Assembly: GCF_019578655.1 (NCBI RefSeq) | Contig: NC_063260.1 | Span: forward strand, 27,428,888-27,492,887 | Length of the DNA: 64,000 bases | DNA from: Ricinus communis | Taxonomy: Eukaryota > Streptophyta > Magnoliopsida > Malpighiales > Euphorbiaceae | Direction: 5' to 3' | In this document: piece after piece, positions 1-13,285 of the stretch | Position numbering within the stretch: the first letter of the stretch is position 1 | Layout: every line of letters starts with the position of its first letter | The notes under the pieces: generated by a model | Databases searched by the model: none | Seen by the model: only the letters and a program-made list of their open reading frames with translations | What the model was told of the DNA's origin: nothing | Translations under genes and position numbers: made by a program

Positions 1-3000
1 AACAATACATAGACATTATGAGATTATAGGCTAATAGAGAATATGAAAGTTTAATGCTTAAATTGATCTCATCATATTTGCTGCGTATTAATTAATATAA
101 TAATAGTAACTTTAATCTTTGGTCCGATATAAAATGACCTATATATTTAGCCATTTTAAAAACACATAATTATACTTCAAATATAGATAAGAGCTTATTT
201 ATAGCTTTTGCTTTAACTATTGTCATTTTAAAATTTTAAGTCTTTCCATTTTGTTTTAGATTTTTGTGAAACAAATGGTTGGACGTGATGTATAAACCAC
301 TATAAATAGTGGGATCGATTTGGTATTAGGCTGGGGCCCGAAAAGCAACCACGAGATGGAGCTGTTCTCAGAAAAACAGAAAAAGAAAAAAAAAAAAAAA
401 TCAGATCAGAAGTCTAAGCAGAATTAACTTTGTTGATCCACGAGTTTCTTTATTATTCAATAGCATAACAAATGTCCAACGTTCTGTTATTATGAATCGT
501 ATAGCAAATCCTATCTTACAAAAACACAGGATAAAGGGAAAAAATAAAAAAAAGAGTCTATTCATGTCAATACTGCATCCTAACGACTGGACATAGGACC
601 CTATATCACCATAAATGCCTACTTGCTGCTTGTGCATGTTCATAATTTAGCAGCAAAAGGCCCATACAAGTCCCACACTATCTCACAAGCAGAGGGAAAA
701 TACTAATTTTGTGCATACAAAGAAACAATTCAAATGTAAGATTGCTAAAATTTACACGGTAGCCTTGCTTCACTGAGGATTCAAGGATCTGGGTTCGATT
801 CCTAGAAAACAATTTCTTGAAATTTATATTAAGAAAACTCGGGCCATTGTTTATATTAAAAAAAGTTGGTATAAAATATTGCCAGTTGCATCCTCTCTTG
901 TTTTTAGTTGATAATTATATAGATTCATTTTTCTGTCAAGCACCATAATTTGGATAACCTTCATAACAAATTCTCTTCTTAATACCAATAGAAATTGCTA
1001 AATCTTACCCGTATCCCTCTTCTCAACATTTATCTTTCTGGAAAAAGAAAGAAAATCAGATCAATGGGATTCAGCTGCGGACCTCTTCGGAAATGCTGCG
1101 ATGTTCCTTGAGAATAACGCGATCAAGTGGTCACTGGATACAGTGAGCTGGGCCTGTTTATATATGGGCTTTAAGGCCGATGTCCAACCCAACTTGGAAT
1201 CAGGGTTGTGTTCCAAATAAAACAATAAAAAAAATAAAAATCAGTAAAAACTGGAATTTTAAAAAGAAAATGAAGATTATATATTTGAAATATAAATTTA
1301 GTAAAAGAACTAAAGAAAAAAGAGAGGCATCTATGATATATATTTCCAAAAGGACTAAGTGGGTTTGTCATACTCAGATCACATCCTAATCAAATGATAA
1401 TTTATTCTTTAATCTCTCTCCTCTCTTTTATTGACCAATCCATAAAAATGTTTAAGACTTTGTAGAAGAAGACGTATGGCTAAACCCATATCCGGGCTCC
1501 TAAATATTATGTGCTTTTACAATTGCATCCTTTAAACTTCATTTTAGTTTAATTGCTTATTCCAACTTTCAATTTTATTTTAATGTTTAAGTGTGTTGTT
1601 AGCAGTCATCATGTGCATGCTTACTGCTGCTTTTTAAAGACGTGTTGTGATCTATAAACAGATTAATTGTTGTTATAATAGTTCTATCCCCTTCCACCAA
1701 TTAGAGAAAAAATTTATTTAAATATTATTTCCTCGATGACACAATATCTTTCTTCCCCCTAATTAAATGTGGAAATCAATTAATAAATTGATAGTTGATT
1801 TAGTTTCAATGAACTGTTGATTATATTAATTTTATTTTAGAGTTTTTTCTCATTAACTGATAGTTCATTTGATTTTTTTATTTGAATACTATTATTTTTA
1901 TTAAAATTTATTAATAATAACTTATTTTAAATTGATCTCATATAATTAATTTTTATATTTTAAAATAAATAATTATTATTTTAAATTTTTCTTAATAGTT
2001 AAATAATTATAATATTTAAGATTATGACTTTTGATATTAGAAATTTTTATTAGTAAAATTTAAATATTAATTTCTATTTTTAAAATAATTTTTATAAATA
2101 TTGTTAATAATAAATATAATTGAGCTAAAGAAAACTAACTATAAATTTTTTAATTATTATAAGTTATTTTTATTAATTTGTATCATTAAATACAATATAA
2201 TATATTTAGCGATAAATTATATCTTTAATGGTCATTTAACATACTAATAGCAACCGATAATAAAATTCTACCAAAAAGTTTAATTTATCAGCCATCAGCT
2301 ACCAACTACTGGTTGCATTGATCAGTTGAACCAAACAGCTACTGCCTTAAAATCATTAATCTAACTTATTTTCTTTCTTTTTTAATTCAAATACCGTCCG
2401 ACTTAGCTACCCTCCAGAATATATTTTAAAACAAGCAATTATGCAATTATACATGAAACATAATAACCCATCAAAGCATATAATTACCATTCAACCTTCA
2501 CAATTACGCATAGGAAAGGCTGTCATGACTAAGTCATCCTTGATTGCAGAAGACACAACCGATCAGATTAAGATCAAAGCCGAATGGCTATGGATGAATC
2601 CTAGACCTTCCAGATTACTTACTAATTGTTCAAATCAAAATCACAAAAGGACAGCCATGCAATTTCTTTTTTGGTTAATACCCTTAAAAGCTGAGTATAA
2701 TCATATGCGTCGCTTATTTGCTTTCTTAAACATTTCCTCACTCATCTATCACACTTCTTGGTTAGAATCAGCTGTATCAAGCCAAATGAGTATGCATGAT
2801 TTATCGTGAAATAAGGCTCACAAGTAAATGCAATTAATAGAAATACCTTGTGCATAAAAAGAAGAAGTTAAACAAAACATTATTGTTGTCAGAACCAAAA
2901 TTGAACTTGTTTAAAGGCTCGTGCAAAGCCTAATAATATCTTATATTCAAAAGAGTTTGACGTGCAGGAGCTTCATTTCCAAGGTTCGTCTTACTGAATA

Positions 3001-5150
3001 GATCTTCTATACCCATGTCTTCTCGAGCCTTAATGAATTACTTTCCACCATTGCAGAAGTCTTACAACATGATAATATAATAATTTTTTTCTAAAAGAGG
3101 AGTTTTCCCATTGGATCATGGTAAATTTACGAAAAGCTTTAAAGGGTTTCTTCTTCTTTTTTTGTTTTGTTTTGTTACTTTAAGTTAATAAAATGAATGC
3201 GGGGACCTGGATTGTCTAGAAAGAAAGCCAATAAAATGGGTGACCGAGAGGGAGGGAAAGAAAAGCTAGCAAAGGTACAATGACAAAGGAATGCTCAAAA
3301 AATCATTCTTAGGCAAGGGTTAAAGATACTAAAAGCTCTGCATCATCTTTCTATATGAATGCGCCCCAAAAATAAGCGAATCTGCTTTTTCCATGAAGAG
3401 CGATGAAAAAAAAAAGACAGTATAAAAGCAATCACGATTTCTCTTATATTTTGTCCTTTTAAGTTATATTTGATTTACATATCCATACTGAATATATCAA
3501 GAAGTTCAAGTTTATCTGAGTTGCTATTAGGGATTTTGGGGAGATGACATTAGTTTAATACATCTGATTTTAGTTCTACTGTTCTAGAATTCACAGAAAT
3601 TCTTGTGTACTTTTAATCAGATTTTACAATATATTTTTCTCAAGGCTGGTGAGATCTAAATCCTGAAACATATTTCTAAGTGGTCTCCCCTCATCACTAG
3701 ACTAAGGCGCTAGATAATTAAAGTTCACAATGTTAATTGACTAGACTGTGACCAGTTGTTTCTAATCATCTCAAAATCAATGTCAATTTGTCACCTAACA
3801 TGTCCACACATTTTATGGGAAGAAGAAGAATAATGATAACAACAAATCTTTAAAACAAATATGTTATCAATCAAATGTGAGACATTAATTAATCAACATA
3901 TACAAAAGGAAAGAAACCCTACCCCGCAAATTTCCAAGAAAGTCAAAAGGTTAGAACAACTTTTGCTTGATTATTGGAAGTAGTAACTAGTTCATCCCAT
4001 TAATTAGCAGAATGATTAATGGACAAAGCACAGGTGATTATACCGACAAAAGGATGTGAAGTTTAAAAGGACCAACTTGCACATCCCTTTGTACAATCAT
4101 ATTTGACAAATGTATGTTATTGCAGGCTTCTAGCTGCTCTTCTTTCAATTTATCATGTTCATGAATGACGTATCTCACCATTCACAAATTGAACAAAAGG
4201 ATAAACAAAGATTAGATATTAAATACTGATTAATGAGAATTGAATTGACATTAGACTGAAACAGTGGAGGAATTACTATGCTCATTAATTAATTTGAAAA
4301 AAGAATAAACAAATCTTTGATTTGACTTTAAGATTATATATATATTGATTAGAAGGTCATCATTACAACTAATATTATGATTGGGTTATAACTGAGAATT
4401 TAGATTTAAGTGTACTGATAATTTTCAGTTAGTTTGATTTGGAATATTTTAGAAAATTCTGTGTACTTTATTTTAATTTTAAAATATTTCATTTTCGAAA
4501 TTTTTAATATTCCTTTGGTTTAGGAAAACTCAAGAGTCTAATTAACACAATTATTTTGTCTAAACACAAGACAGACATTACAAAAACTAGAAAATGGACG
4601 AAGCTAATAGCGATTGGGTTATATAAGATTAAATCCTTAGTTGGAAGTTATTAATTCCTTTTACATTTATGTAGTAGCATAGATGTGATTGTTTATAGCC
4701 ATTATCCTTTTCTCTTTTCCTTCTCAATGTAAAGCACAAAGACATACAGAGAAGAAGTTTTCATTTTATTTTAATTTAGGAGAAGGGAAGCCTGAGTTAA
4801 ACTTTGCAGCAGGAAAGACTTGAACCCGAGTCCGCATGCCTCACAGGACCCTATGTTAGAAAATTATATATTTGGTATTCTTGATACGTTGGCAGTTCAT
4901 AAGGTGTCAGGTATTAGAAGTTTGATGATAGAATGTATACAAATAAATAATTTTAAATCTTAAAAAGTAAAATGTAGGTTACGGAGATGGTCCGGGTATA
5001 TCCAGATTAATAAATAGTTATTGGTAAAGTCTTCTGGAAATATTAACTTTGAGATTTGGTGTTATATATTTAGCATTTAATTTTCATTTTGGTCATTTTA
5101 GCTGATATATCGAAAAATACTTACCTGGATTTCAACTAAAACTTCTGTAA
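1..5150. other. Intergenic region without a recognised gene
   Basis: No open frame here shows a domain or a plausible exon chain on either strand. The stretch is AT-rich and holds one MITE-like element (about 1770-2340). The longest open frame (2441-2809) is compositionally ordinary and resembles no family I know. A tRNA B-box-like motif near 791-805 stands alone and is not a gene. Confidence 0.6.
1770..2340 (-). mobile_element. MITE-like repeat, copy A
   Basis: Read on the minus strand, this block matches the block at 49836-50432. Shared landmarks are the outer end with TGGTTCAACTGAT, the segment GATAAATTAAACT and a long AT-rich core. The same outer end appears here as its reverse complement, ATCAGTTGAACCAAACAGCT, at 2321-2340. 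It has no coding capacity. The ends are weakly inverted around TGGTTCAA, as in some hAT-type MITEs; the superfamily is inferred. Target-site duplications could not be assigned by eye. Confidence 0.6.
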
Positions 5151-5154
5151 TCAT

Positions 5155-6418
5155 CTAATAAAATGCACTTGTTAAATGTTGCTATGCTAGCAAAACAGAG
5201 CTGGAGATTGTAGATAAGCTAGAAGCGTGATGGACAGAAATTATTCTAGGAATTTACTTTCTTGATTAATGGTAGTTTCTTGGAGGCATGTCAATGGCCT
5301 GAAGTAATATACCGAAGGTAATGGGGTTATTGGTTATCCCTTCAAGGGCTCAGGTGGAAGTGTGGAATGATGCATGAATGCCTATCCTGCAGGGTGTTCA
5401 AATGAGATATAAATGTCCTGGACGAGCTCAAAATACATGGTAGTGACAGACCTTATTCAAAATAACTGGGTATATTGGAACAAGGAGGAGTTGTCAAGAA
5501 TGTTCGATGTAAAGGTATGTGGAGACATTGAGCAGCAGATTCCTGTGAGTAATATTTGGGAGCTAGAGGTAAAAGAGTGTGGCACTATTGCTCTGTCAAA
5601 TCAGGATATATATATATATAGTGTTGAAATAAGAGAGGAATGATGATCTGATCTCAAGTGAAGAAGAGCCTCGGGTTCTGTCTCGCTTGATGTTAATTTT
5701 GGAAGGCAATTTATTTGGCGTTGTGGAAAAAAAAAGGGAAAAAAGTACCTTAGCTACTAAATCAAACCTGTAACGTAGAAGACGCAACTCAAGTCCTTTT
5801 TGTCCTTACTGTGGAAATAAGGAAGAAACTTTAGAACATTTATTATTCTTTTGTAACAAGGATAAGGTTGATTCTATTTGCCAGTAGCTTAGGTTATATC
5901 GTAGAAGGTAGAGGGGCTTTAGGTCTTTCAGAGAGAAACTGGTTGTTGGAGACTTTGAAGGAGAAACCGGATGACATGGAAGCAAAGAAATAAGAATGGA
6001 AAGGCAAGAGGAAGACCCAACAAGGAGAGGAAGATCAGCAGCAGCATGCATGAAGATGTGTTTATTTAAAGAGCAGATAAGTGAGGATAGTACGTATATG
6101 ATAGAAATAGGCGGCTGCAGATGTGTCCGAGCCCAGTGGATGTATATGCAGCGGTGAATGTGCATGAGGGGTTTCTATATATTCAGAAATGATCGAGGCA
6201 AGTGGTTCAAATGCAGTTCAGGCCATGTTAGTGAGGAAATTTCTTTAACAGAGGCAGTTGGGTTTGCGATTTACTGATGTTATATTTGAATTAGAGTCCT
6301 CTCTACTTACAGCTTATTATGCTTACTACTGCGATAAGATATCAACTCTTTTACAAAGGAGTTGGTTAACAGATTATGAAGTCAATATTCGGTTTAGAAG
6401 TTTTGTAGTTTATATCAA
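5155..6418 (+). mobile_element. Degenerate LINE (non-LTR retrotransposon) remnant
   Basis: Translated pieces in shifting frames follow the order of a plant L1-type ORF2 C-terminus. First comes the RT thumb signature LLNVAMLAKQSWRL (from about 5168), then a fragment like GLRWKCG near 5350. An open stretch follows at 5413-5643 (WNKEELSRMFD). Next is the zf-RVT zinc-binding motif CPYCGNKEETLEHLLFFC near 5797-5852, and then RNase H-like residues (RGKWFKCSSGH) near 6196. Stops and frameshifts interrupt all of it, so it is inactive. It abuts a truncated MITE-like copy at its 3' side. Confidence 0.75.
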
Positions 6419-6685
6419 AAAATAACAAATAGTAATTTATTTTAAATTAATTTTATATAATTAGTATTTTATAATTTATAATAATAAATAATTATTGTTT
6501 TATATTTCTTTTACCAACTTTGCATCAATTAAATTAGTATTATAAAATAAATTATATATAATAATAAATTATATCCTTAATTATTATTTAATTTACTAAT
6601 AATAATTACTAATAAAATTTTATTAAACAATTTAATTTATCAATTATTACTGATTGCTATCAGCCGAATTAAACATATTAGTAAT
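6419..6685 (-). mobile_element. MITE-like repeat, truncated copy C
   Basis: This block is similar, in the same orientation, to the right-hand part of copy A. Shared pieces are the TATTTTAAATT.ATTTTATATAATTA core, then TAATAAATTATATC.TTAAT, and finally AATTTATCA.....TACTGATTG.TATCAG near its right edge. The outer ~130 bp seen in copy A are missing where it meets the LINE remnant. It is non-coding. Confidence 0.5.
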
Positions 6686-6689
6686 TCTA

Positions 6690-8076
6690 AATATTTACAT
6701 ATCTAATGTAGCTGATTGGTTATTCAAAGATAATTTTTGTTTTATTTTTAGTAGTGTCAATCTTAGTTAGATTACATGTAAATTATATATTTCACTGGAA
6801 AAAGATGTATCTTTCTCTACTGCAGTAATTAAGTTTTCCGTTGATGATAAGAAAGGGGAAAAAATAAAGAAAAAAAGATGCCCTTCATTTCTTTGGCAAT
6901 TGATTTAAAGATATAAACTTTAGTTATCTGAAACACAAAAATGGGCAATGATCAGTGTGTCGTATTTGATTACAGGAGTACCATAAAACTGACAAGACAT
7001 ATTTACCACTACAATGTCATCTTTACTGCGTGTATTTTGGAAGGTAAATTTGACTCTTACCCCCCCAGCCTAATTTTGGAAAACCATCCATGTAACCTTA
7101 CCAAGGAAAAAAGAAAAGATAAAATAAAAAGGACTTTTCAAGTTTTAAAAACTTCTCACGAGATAATGATTTATGGAGTCAAAAGTTAAACAGAAAGAAT
7201 ATTGTCATTTATGATGTGAGAAATAGGGTTTCCATCATGATCGCAATGAGTGGTTGTAATTGGAAATTAAAGAAAACCCTAATGCAATCATGTGGATATG
7301 TATAACCTAGAAAAATTGTTTTATATTTAGGGTTATGTTAAAAAGAAGAAATAAAGATAAGGAAAAAAAGAAAAAAGAAAAAAGGTGACACTTGGGTCTA
7401 AAAGGAAGAGAGTAGTGTTGTGGGTTAAGAAAGGGGAGTATTTATATGAGTTTTTTGAGAGACAAATGCACACGTTAAAGTTTACACTAAAATCTCCCTT
7501 TTCTTCTCCATACAAAAGAAAACTATAAGGGTTAAAAAAGAGGCTAGTAATAAAAGGGAATCAAACAAAGTCCTAAATTTATTTACTTTCTTTTCTTTTC
7601 TTTTCCCAAACTTTCTCACCTTAGTACTGCCCTACACAACCCTCCCCACGTCCACAAAACAAACACCTTTCTCTCTCTCTCTCTCTCCTCTCGTAGTCTC
7701 TCAAGTGTCATTTTCTCACATATACTTCACACAAAAGAAACAGCCATTCACTTCATACCTTGTCATTTCTCTCTCTCTCTCTCCACTCAATCTCAAATCT
7801 CTGCAACTACTCCTCTTAAATTGATCCAAAGCCCATTCCTAAAGAAAACCCAGAAATCTAATTACCTGAAACTTTCTAAACCCTTTTGTACAAGTCATCC
7901 ATATTCTTTAATCCATAGAACCCTTGACCCACTTCATCATTTTTCTTGCTCCCTGACTTTAAATATACTCTTGTTGCCCTATCTCAAGGAAAAACAGTAG
8001 CAAGAACAAAAGATTAGAGTTAGAGATAAGAAGACCTAATCAACTAGAAGGGTTTTCTTTTTCCAGTTACTTAGTG
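6690..8076 (+). promoter_or_regulatory. Upstream and leader region of the KANADI2-type gene
   Basis: No gene is seen here. The last ~500 bp contain pyrimidine-rich tracts, (CT)n at about 7671-7690 and 7766-7783, typical of plant 5' leaders. The transcription start and a TATA box could not be assigned with confidence. The stretch 7340-7390 is purine-rich and low in complexity. Confidence 0.4.
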
Positions 8077-9459
8077 ATGGAACTGTTCCCTGCACAGCCT
8101 GATTTATCTCTTCAAATTAGCCCACCAAACAGTAAACCCACATCAACATGGAGAAGAACAGAAGAAGAAATAGATTTGGGATTTTGGAAGAGAGCTTTGG
8201 ACTCAAGAGCAAGACCCGATAGTAGCTGTTTTGAGCTTTCTTTATCAAATCCAAGGATTTCAGAGTCCTCTAAACATTTTCACCTTCTTCAAAATAGTAA
8301 CAATTATAATGGTACCAATCTCTTTAATTCCTTCCAACAAAACCAGTATCCACATCACCAACAGCCAAAAAGCCACCTTCTTCATCAACATAGTCCCCAC
8401 TTTCAGCAACAGCAGCACCACCAACAACAACAGCCAGGGCTAAGCCAAGACCTTGGTTTCTTGAGACCCATTAGAGGGATTCCCGTATACCAAAACCCAC
8501 CTACTACTCCTCCTTTTCCATTCTCTCATCCACAAACTTTAGATAATAGTTGTTCGCAAACTTCTTCTTTGGCTACTAATAACTCGACCACCACAAACAT
8601 AGGCCACTTTCAGTCTCAAGGATTGATGAGATCAAGGTTGATGTCAAGGTTTCCAGCTAAAAGAAGCATGAGAGCACCAAGGATGCGGTGGACTACTACT
8701 CTTCATGCTCGTTTTGTTCATGCTGTTGAGCTATTAGGCGGCCATGAAAGTATGCTGCCTTCATTCTTTTTTGGCCTTACTTTATAGCTTTTCCTTCATC
8801 TTTACAGATATTCTTACCCTCTTGTTTTTGCAGCAATGTTACCTTATCGTTTTTGATAATATATAAAAGTAAACATTTATGTAAAAGAAATTGACCCTTC
8901 TTCTTCTTCTTCTTCTTATGGGGTTTAGGAGCTACACCCAAGTCAGTTCTTGAGCTCATGGATGTGAAAGATCTCACCTTGGCGCATGTTAAATCTCATT
9001 TACAGGTAAAAAGTGTAGTATCTTTTCTATCAATCTCGACTGGGTATTTTCTATACTTAATGAGGTGATTATTTGTTTTTGCTTTTGTTTTTTCTTTCTC
9101 TCTTAGTTTTAATTAAAGCAATGTGGTCAAATTCTGGCATTTTTGGTCTTGTTTTTGTTATGTTATCTACTTTCTACCAAAATAAATCCTTTGTGCTACA
9201 GTGTTAAATTGGTGCTGCTGAAAGAGTTAATGGTACTTTGTAAGCAGAAATTACATTTTATTAGCCTACATTACTGGAAGGAAGGTATTAATATATAAAT
9301 TACAAATACCAATGTTTCCCTGCAGAGGGTCTCTCAAATCCTTAGCACTTCTTTTTCTACTAGATCTGATGGTGCTGCTAGCTAATAAACAGCTTTTTGC
9401 TTGGAAGAACGAACCAGACCAGAGTAAATATCAATAACACACAACTACAGACAGACACC

Positions 9460-9501
<42 letters not shown>

Positions 9502-12500
9502 TGTGTGTGTGTGTGTGTGAAAAAGAAAGTATTATCGATTTCAGAAATCAAGTAAGACAAAGCCCAAGGAATTCAAAATAGATATCAGTCATAGCCAAGC
9601 CAAGACAAGTTTACACTCAGTCCAATTATTTTTCTTATAATAACATTTTCTCTTACACCAAAGGTGGAAGAAAAAAAAGATTTAAAAAGCAAGTACAAAA
9701 CACCATCATTTCTCAATGATATCTTTCTCAGTTGGGTTTACCAACCACATTTTCTTTTTTAACCATGGTAATACCTGTACCAGTTTAACCCTAGTTAGAT
9801 CGAATACTTTTTTTTTTTACATGCACATATGTCAATTATTTATTTATGCATTTATTTTAGCATAAATGCTTCTGTTCGTAGTTACATATATAGCTCAACT
9901 TTTAACAGTTCGTACTCGCATTGCATCAGACCATCTCTGCATTATCCTGAATAGTAGTACATTGGTCTTTCTTTACCTGTTTTTACCCTTGTATTGCATA
10001 ATGTTGTCTTCTTTTTCTATTATACCCTAAGCTTAATGTGTTACTAATTAACAATTTGCAGATGTATCGAACTGTAAAGACAACCGATAGAGCAGCAGCT
10101 TCTTCAGGTATATCGTAATGGATGGTGCTCTTTACTTCTCACTATATGTCTTTGTTTCAGTCATTGACATATAAGATATGTGAGATTTATGTTTATGAAG
10201 AAGATTAATTATGTGCGTTATAGTACTGCTACTAATGTCGGGTTTTATTTCGTCAATTTATTTGAATTTCCTTTTCTTTTTTCCTATGGACAGGACAATC
10301 AGATATATTTGATAATGGATCATCTGGAGATACGTCTGAAGATTTGATGTTTGAGATTCAAAACTCAAGGAGGTCTGATATATCAATGCAGCAGGGAAGA
10401 CCGAACGGTCACCACGACAAGGATTATCAAGGTCTCTGGAGCAATTCATCCAGGTGAGCTTTTGGTACAACTTTTGCATGTTAATTTACGATGGAGAATA
10501 AAGGACGATGGCAAAGAAAAGATGGATATAATCTGCAACAGATCATAAGATGTATGTGGCTAACATATATATATATATATATGTATATATGCTGCTAGAG
10601 TTGTCTCTATGGCAGCAAGCTTTAGTTTTAACTCATGTAGGAGACCAACTATGCAAGCCCAAGAGAATATAGATATTTCTTTATTTCATAATCATCTTGT
10701 CATTTAGGCACTAAAGCCAATCACATTTGAACTTCAAGCATTTTTTATTTCTGAAGAAAAGTGTTGTGCTTAGGAATACTTGCAATGCGTGTTCTAAGGA
10801 CAAAATAGAAGACAGTGCATGATGACATATAATTGCTAATGTTTATCCTTCATGTTATAGATTTTCTTTTCTCTTCCTTGTTTCCCTTTTTCAAATATTG
10901 CCTACCATTAAAGTCTTTGGGCTTCGTGCATTACTATATATTATTGATTTTTGCTGTAAAATTAAAGCATGTTGTTGGATTTAATTAATTAAAAAGCCAA
11001 AACAAACTTAATTGGGTTCTTTTTTCTTCCTTTTTTTTTTCTGTTTTTCTGGAGAGGGTAATGATGTTCTATCTTATGGATAATAGACTATCCCTCTTTC
11101 TGCCCACAAATCCACCACCATACAAACACAGTTACATGCAAGAAACCACAAAAAGAGGATAGAAGGAAATGATTTCACTGATTTTGTTCTGTCTGTCGAC
11201 GACCATGAAGACTGAAACTCCATGATGGGGTAATTATACTCTTCTTCTAGTTGTGGGTGAAAAAGGAAGTGAAAGAAAAGAAATCACTCACTCTCTCCTC
11301 CTACCATTCCAAGAATCCTACCTAAAAAAAATGGAGATATCTCTTTCCTTTGGATTTTGTGGGCTCAGAGTTAGAGCTATTCAAAGGGGTCCTACATTGG
11401 GAAACTTAGTGGCAAAGCTATAACCCTTGTGATGGACCCATTAGTGGAAATCTTGGTGCCAAAGCTATATGCTCTTTGAAACTTCCTTGTAATCTGTTGT
11501 TCATGGTAATGGGCTGTCACATGGGATGAGTTCAACTTTATTTTCAATCAGAGCATATAGATTAAATTAAAAATGTAAAGTGAATAGAGAACTATAAACA
11601 AGACAGTAAAAGATAGCTTTCTTTTCTCAGTTTGCTTTTTCTTTGCATGGCTTCCACTGATAGGAAATATTCTGTCAATCTATTGGTCTTTATAGCAGGG
11701 AAGCTTGGTTGCATGTGAAATCAAAGGATTCTTGTGGAAACTTAACATCTCTTGAGGTACCTTAAATCTTATTATCTTTTGTTTCCCAAATTGACCTCTC
11801 CTCCTATTTGAGAAAAGATAATAAAAAAGAAATTATTCTACATCCATACAGATTTTGTTGGAATGATGTAAAAAGAAAAAAAAGAAGTAGATGCCTTATT
11901 TTTCTTTCTTCTTTAAGTCATGCAAATTAGAAAGAAACAAGAAAGGCAGAGTCCTTTCAAAAGCTTGTTTAGGTCATTCATAAATACAAGGGTCAGTTTT
12001 GTAATTTACAGGGTCATAAGGGAATGGAGAAAAGTGTTCTTTTGATGTTGAAAGTTCAAGCTTTTTAGCCCCAGCAATTATTTCTCTCTTATTTGAATTT
12101 TTCCTTAAGAATAATGGGTTGAACTGCACCCTACCAGCACCTAAAAACCTCAGCTCTCCTTGCCTTGAGTCATGAAGCCCATTTTTTGTTTGACCTTTAC
12201 AAATGGTTCAGGTCAATAAGTTAGCAGTAGCAGCAGCTATAGGGTCAAATATATAATAATACAGTAATCTACTCGCATAATGATGCTAATTACTTGATGT
12301 ATTAATTATTATAGTTTAGGGAGTAGTTATTGAAAGCAGCAGAACACTTTAGCAGGCTTTCAAAATGTACTCTATTCTAGCTGTAGCAGTGTTTCTTTGT
12401 TTCTTTTGTTCACATTTCCTTGATAAATATTCTATTCTATCACTCCTCTAGCTAGTCAAAATGTCCTTTTAGATTCCTACCTTCACACACTTCCCTTGTG

Positions 12501-12779
12501 CTCTCTCTACTACTATTCTGCAGCTATCTCCTGAATCCTGGTGATGATCATTTATTGCATATCTGCACCTTCTTCTTCTTTTGAATTCTATTTTTCTTTT
12601 TCTTTATTCTATATCATATATATAATGATCACTCAATTATTTATGTTTTTTAACAGAAGGACATGGATCCAAAGTGCCTAAGCAGCTATGAAAAAATGTC
12701 AGATGTAAGCTCATCAATTGTATCAGGAACTAGCCCAAAGAAGCCTAACTTGGAGTTCACATTGGGCAGGTCACACTGA
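8077..12779 (+). CDS. KAN2: KANADI2-type GARP transcription factor
   Basis: KANADI proteins are nuclear transcription factors that set abaxial (lower-side) identity in leaves, carpels and ovules, mostly as repressors. Six exons join in frame: 8077-8749, 8929-9005, 10062-10107, 10294-10453, 11699-11756 and 12657-12779, giving 378 aa (Arabidopsis KAN2 is about 388). The N-terminus MELFPAQPDLSLQISPPNSK matches the KAN2 subgroup. Residues about 90-125 are rich in Gln and His. The GARP DNA-binding domain spans about 195-255, from KRSMRAPRMRW through HARFVHAVELLGGHE (exon 1 end) to LTLAHVKSHLQMYRTVK; two introns cut it. The protein ends NLEFTLGRSH, the KANADI C-terminal signature. ATG at 8077 was chosen over an in-frame GTG just upstream because it starts at MELFPAQ. 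Introns 2 (about 1.1 kb), 4 (about 1.25 kb) and 5 (about 0.9 kb) are long. Confidence 0.95.
9471..9519. repeat. Compound microsatellite (GA)n(GT)n in KAN2 intron 2
   Basis: About 14 GA units run directly into about 10 GT units. The tract lies in the second KAN2 intron, more than 400 bp from either splice site. Confidence 0.95.
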
Positions 12780-12838
12780 TAAAATTTAATAAATATATAT
12801 ATGATAATATTATTTATATATATTCAACTGTGTAGATG

Positions 12839-12840
<2 letters not shown>

Positions 12841-12907
<67 letters not shown>
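12841..12907. repeat. (TA)33 microsatellite just 3' of KAN2
   Basis: An uninterrupted TA run starts about 60 bp after the KAN2 stop codon, probably inside its 3' UTR. A spurious minus-strand frame of alternating Ile and Tyr crosses it. Confidence 0.95.
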
Positions 12908-12909
<2 letters not shown>

Positions 12910-13243
12910 GATGAAGAAAGGGCATAGCATTAGCTAGCTGATGAAGAGAATCAGGTGCCCAGCTGAGAAAATCAGAGAGAAAAAGAAAGGAAAAGAAAAC
13001 AAAAGAAAAAAGAGAGAAAAAGAGAAAGAGAAAGAGAGCTAAAGAAAGACAAGGAGACAAGAAAGACAGAAAGCAACAAAAGGAGAAATAGTGGAAAAAG
13101 CATGTCTTTCCTGTCAAGCTTGTTGAGATCCAAATCAACATATTATATTCCTACGTAAATATGAAATCTAATTGATTTTGTATGCTGTGTACTATTCAGA
13201 GAAAGAAAAAGAAAGAGAGAGAGAGAAAGAAGGAAAACAAAAA

Positions 13244-13245
<2 letters not shown>

Positions 13246-13282
<37 letters not shown>
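13246..13282. repeat. (GA)n microsatellite in a purine-rich tract
   Basis: A pure GA run ends a long purine-rich stretch that covers much of 12960-13090 and 13197-13282 on the plus strand. No gene is seen in it. Confidence 0.9.

Positions 13283-13285
<3 letters not shown>

Noticed and set aside
752..812. tRNA gene or SINE head suggested by GGGTTCGATTCC
   Set aside because: A B-box-like motif is present, but no cloverleaf or acceptor stem can be drawn and no poly-A/T tail or second copy is seen.
2441..2809. 122-aa open frame as a gene
   Set aside because: No domain, no plausible splice partners, ordinary composition and surrounded by repeats.
8074..8076. KAN2 start three bases upstream
   Set aside because: The codon is GTG; the conserved KAN2 N-terminus begins at the ATG at 8077.
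12824..13141. 105-aa minus-strand protein with alternating Ile-Tyr
   Set aside because: It is the translation of the (TA)n and purine-rich low-complexity tracts.
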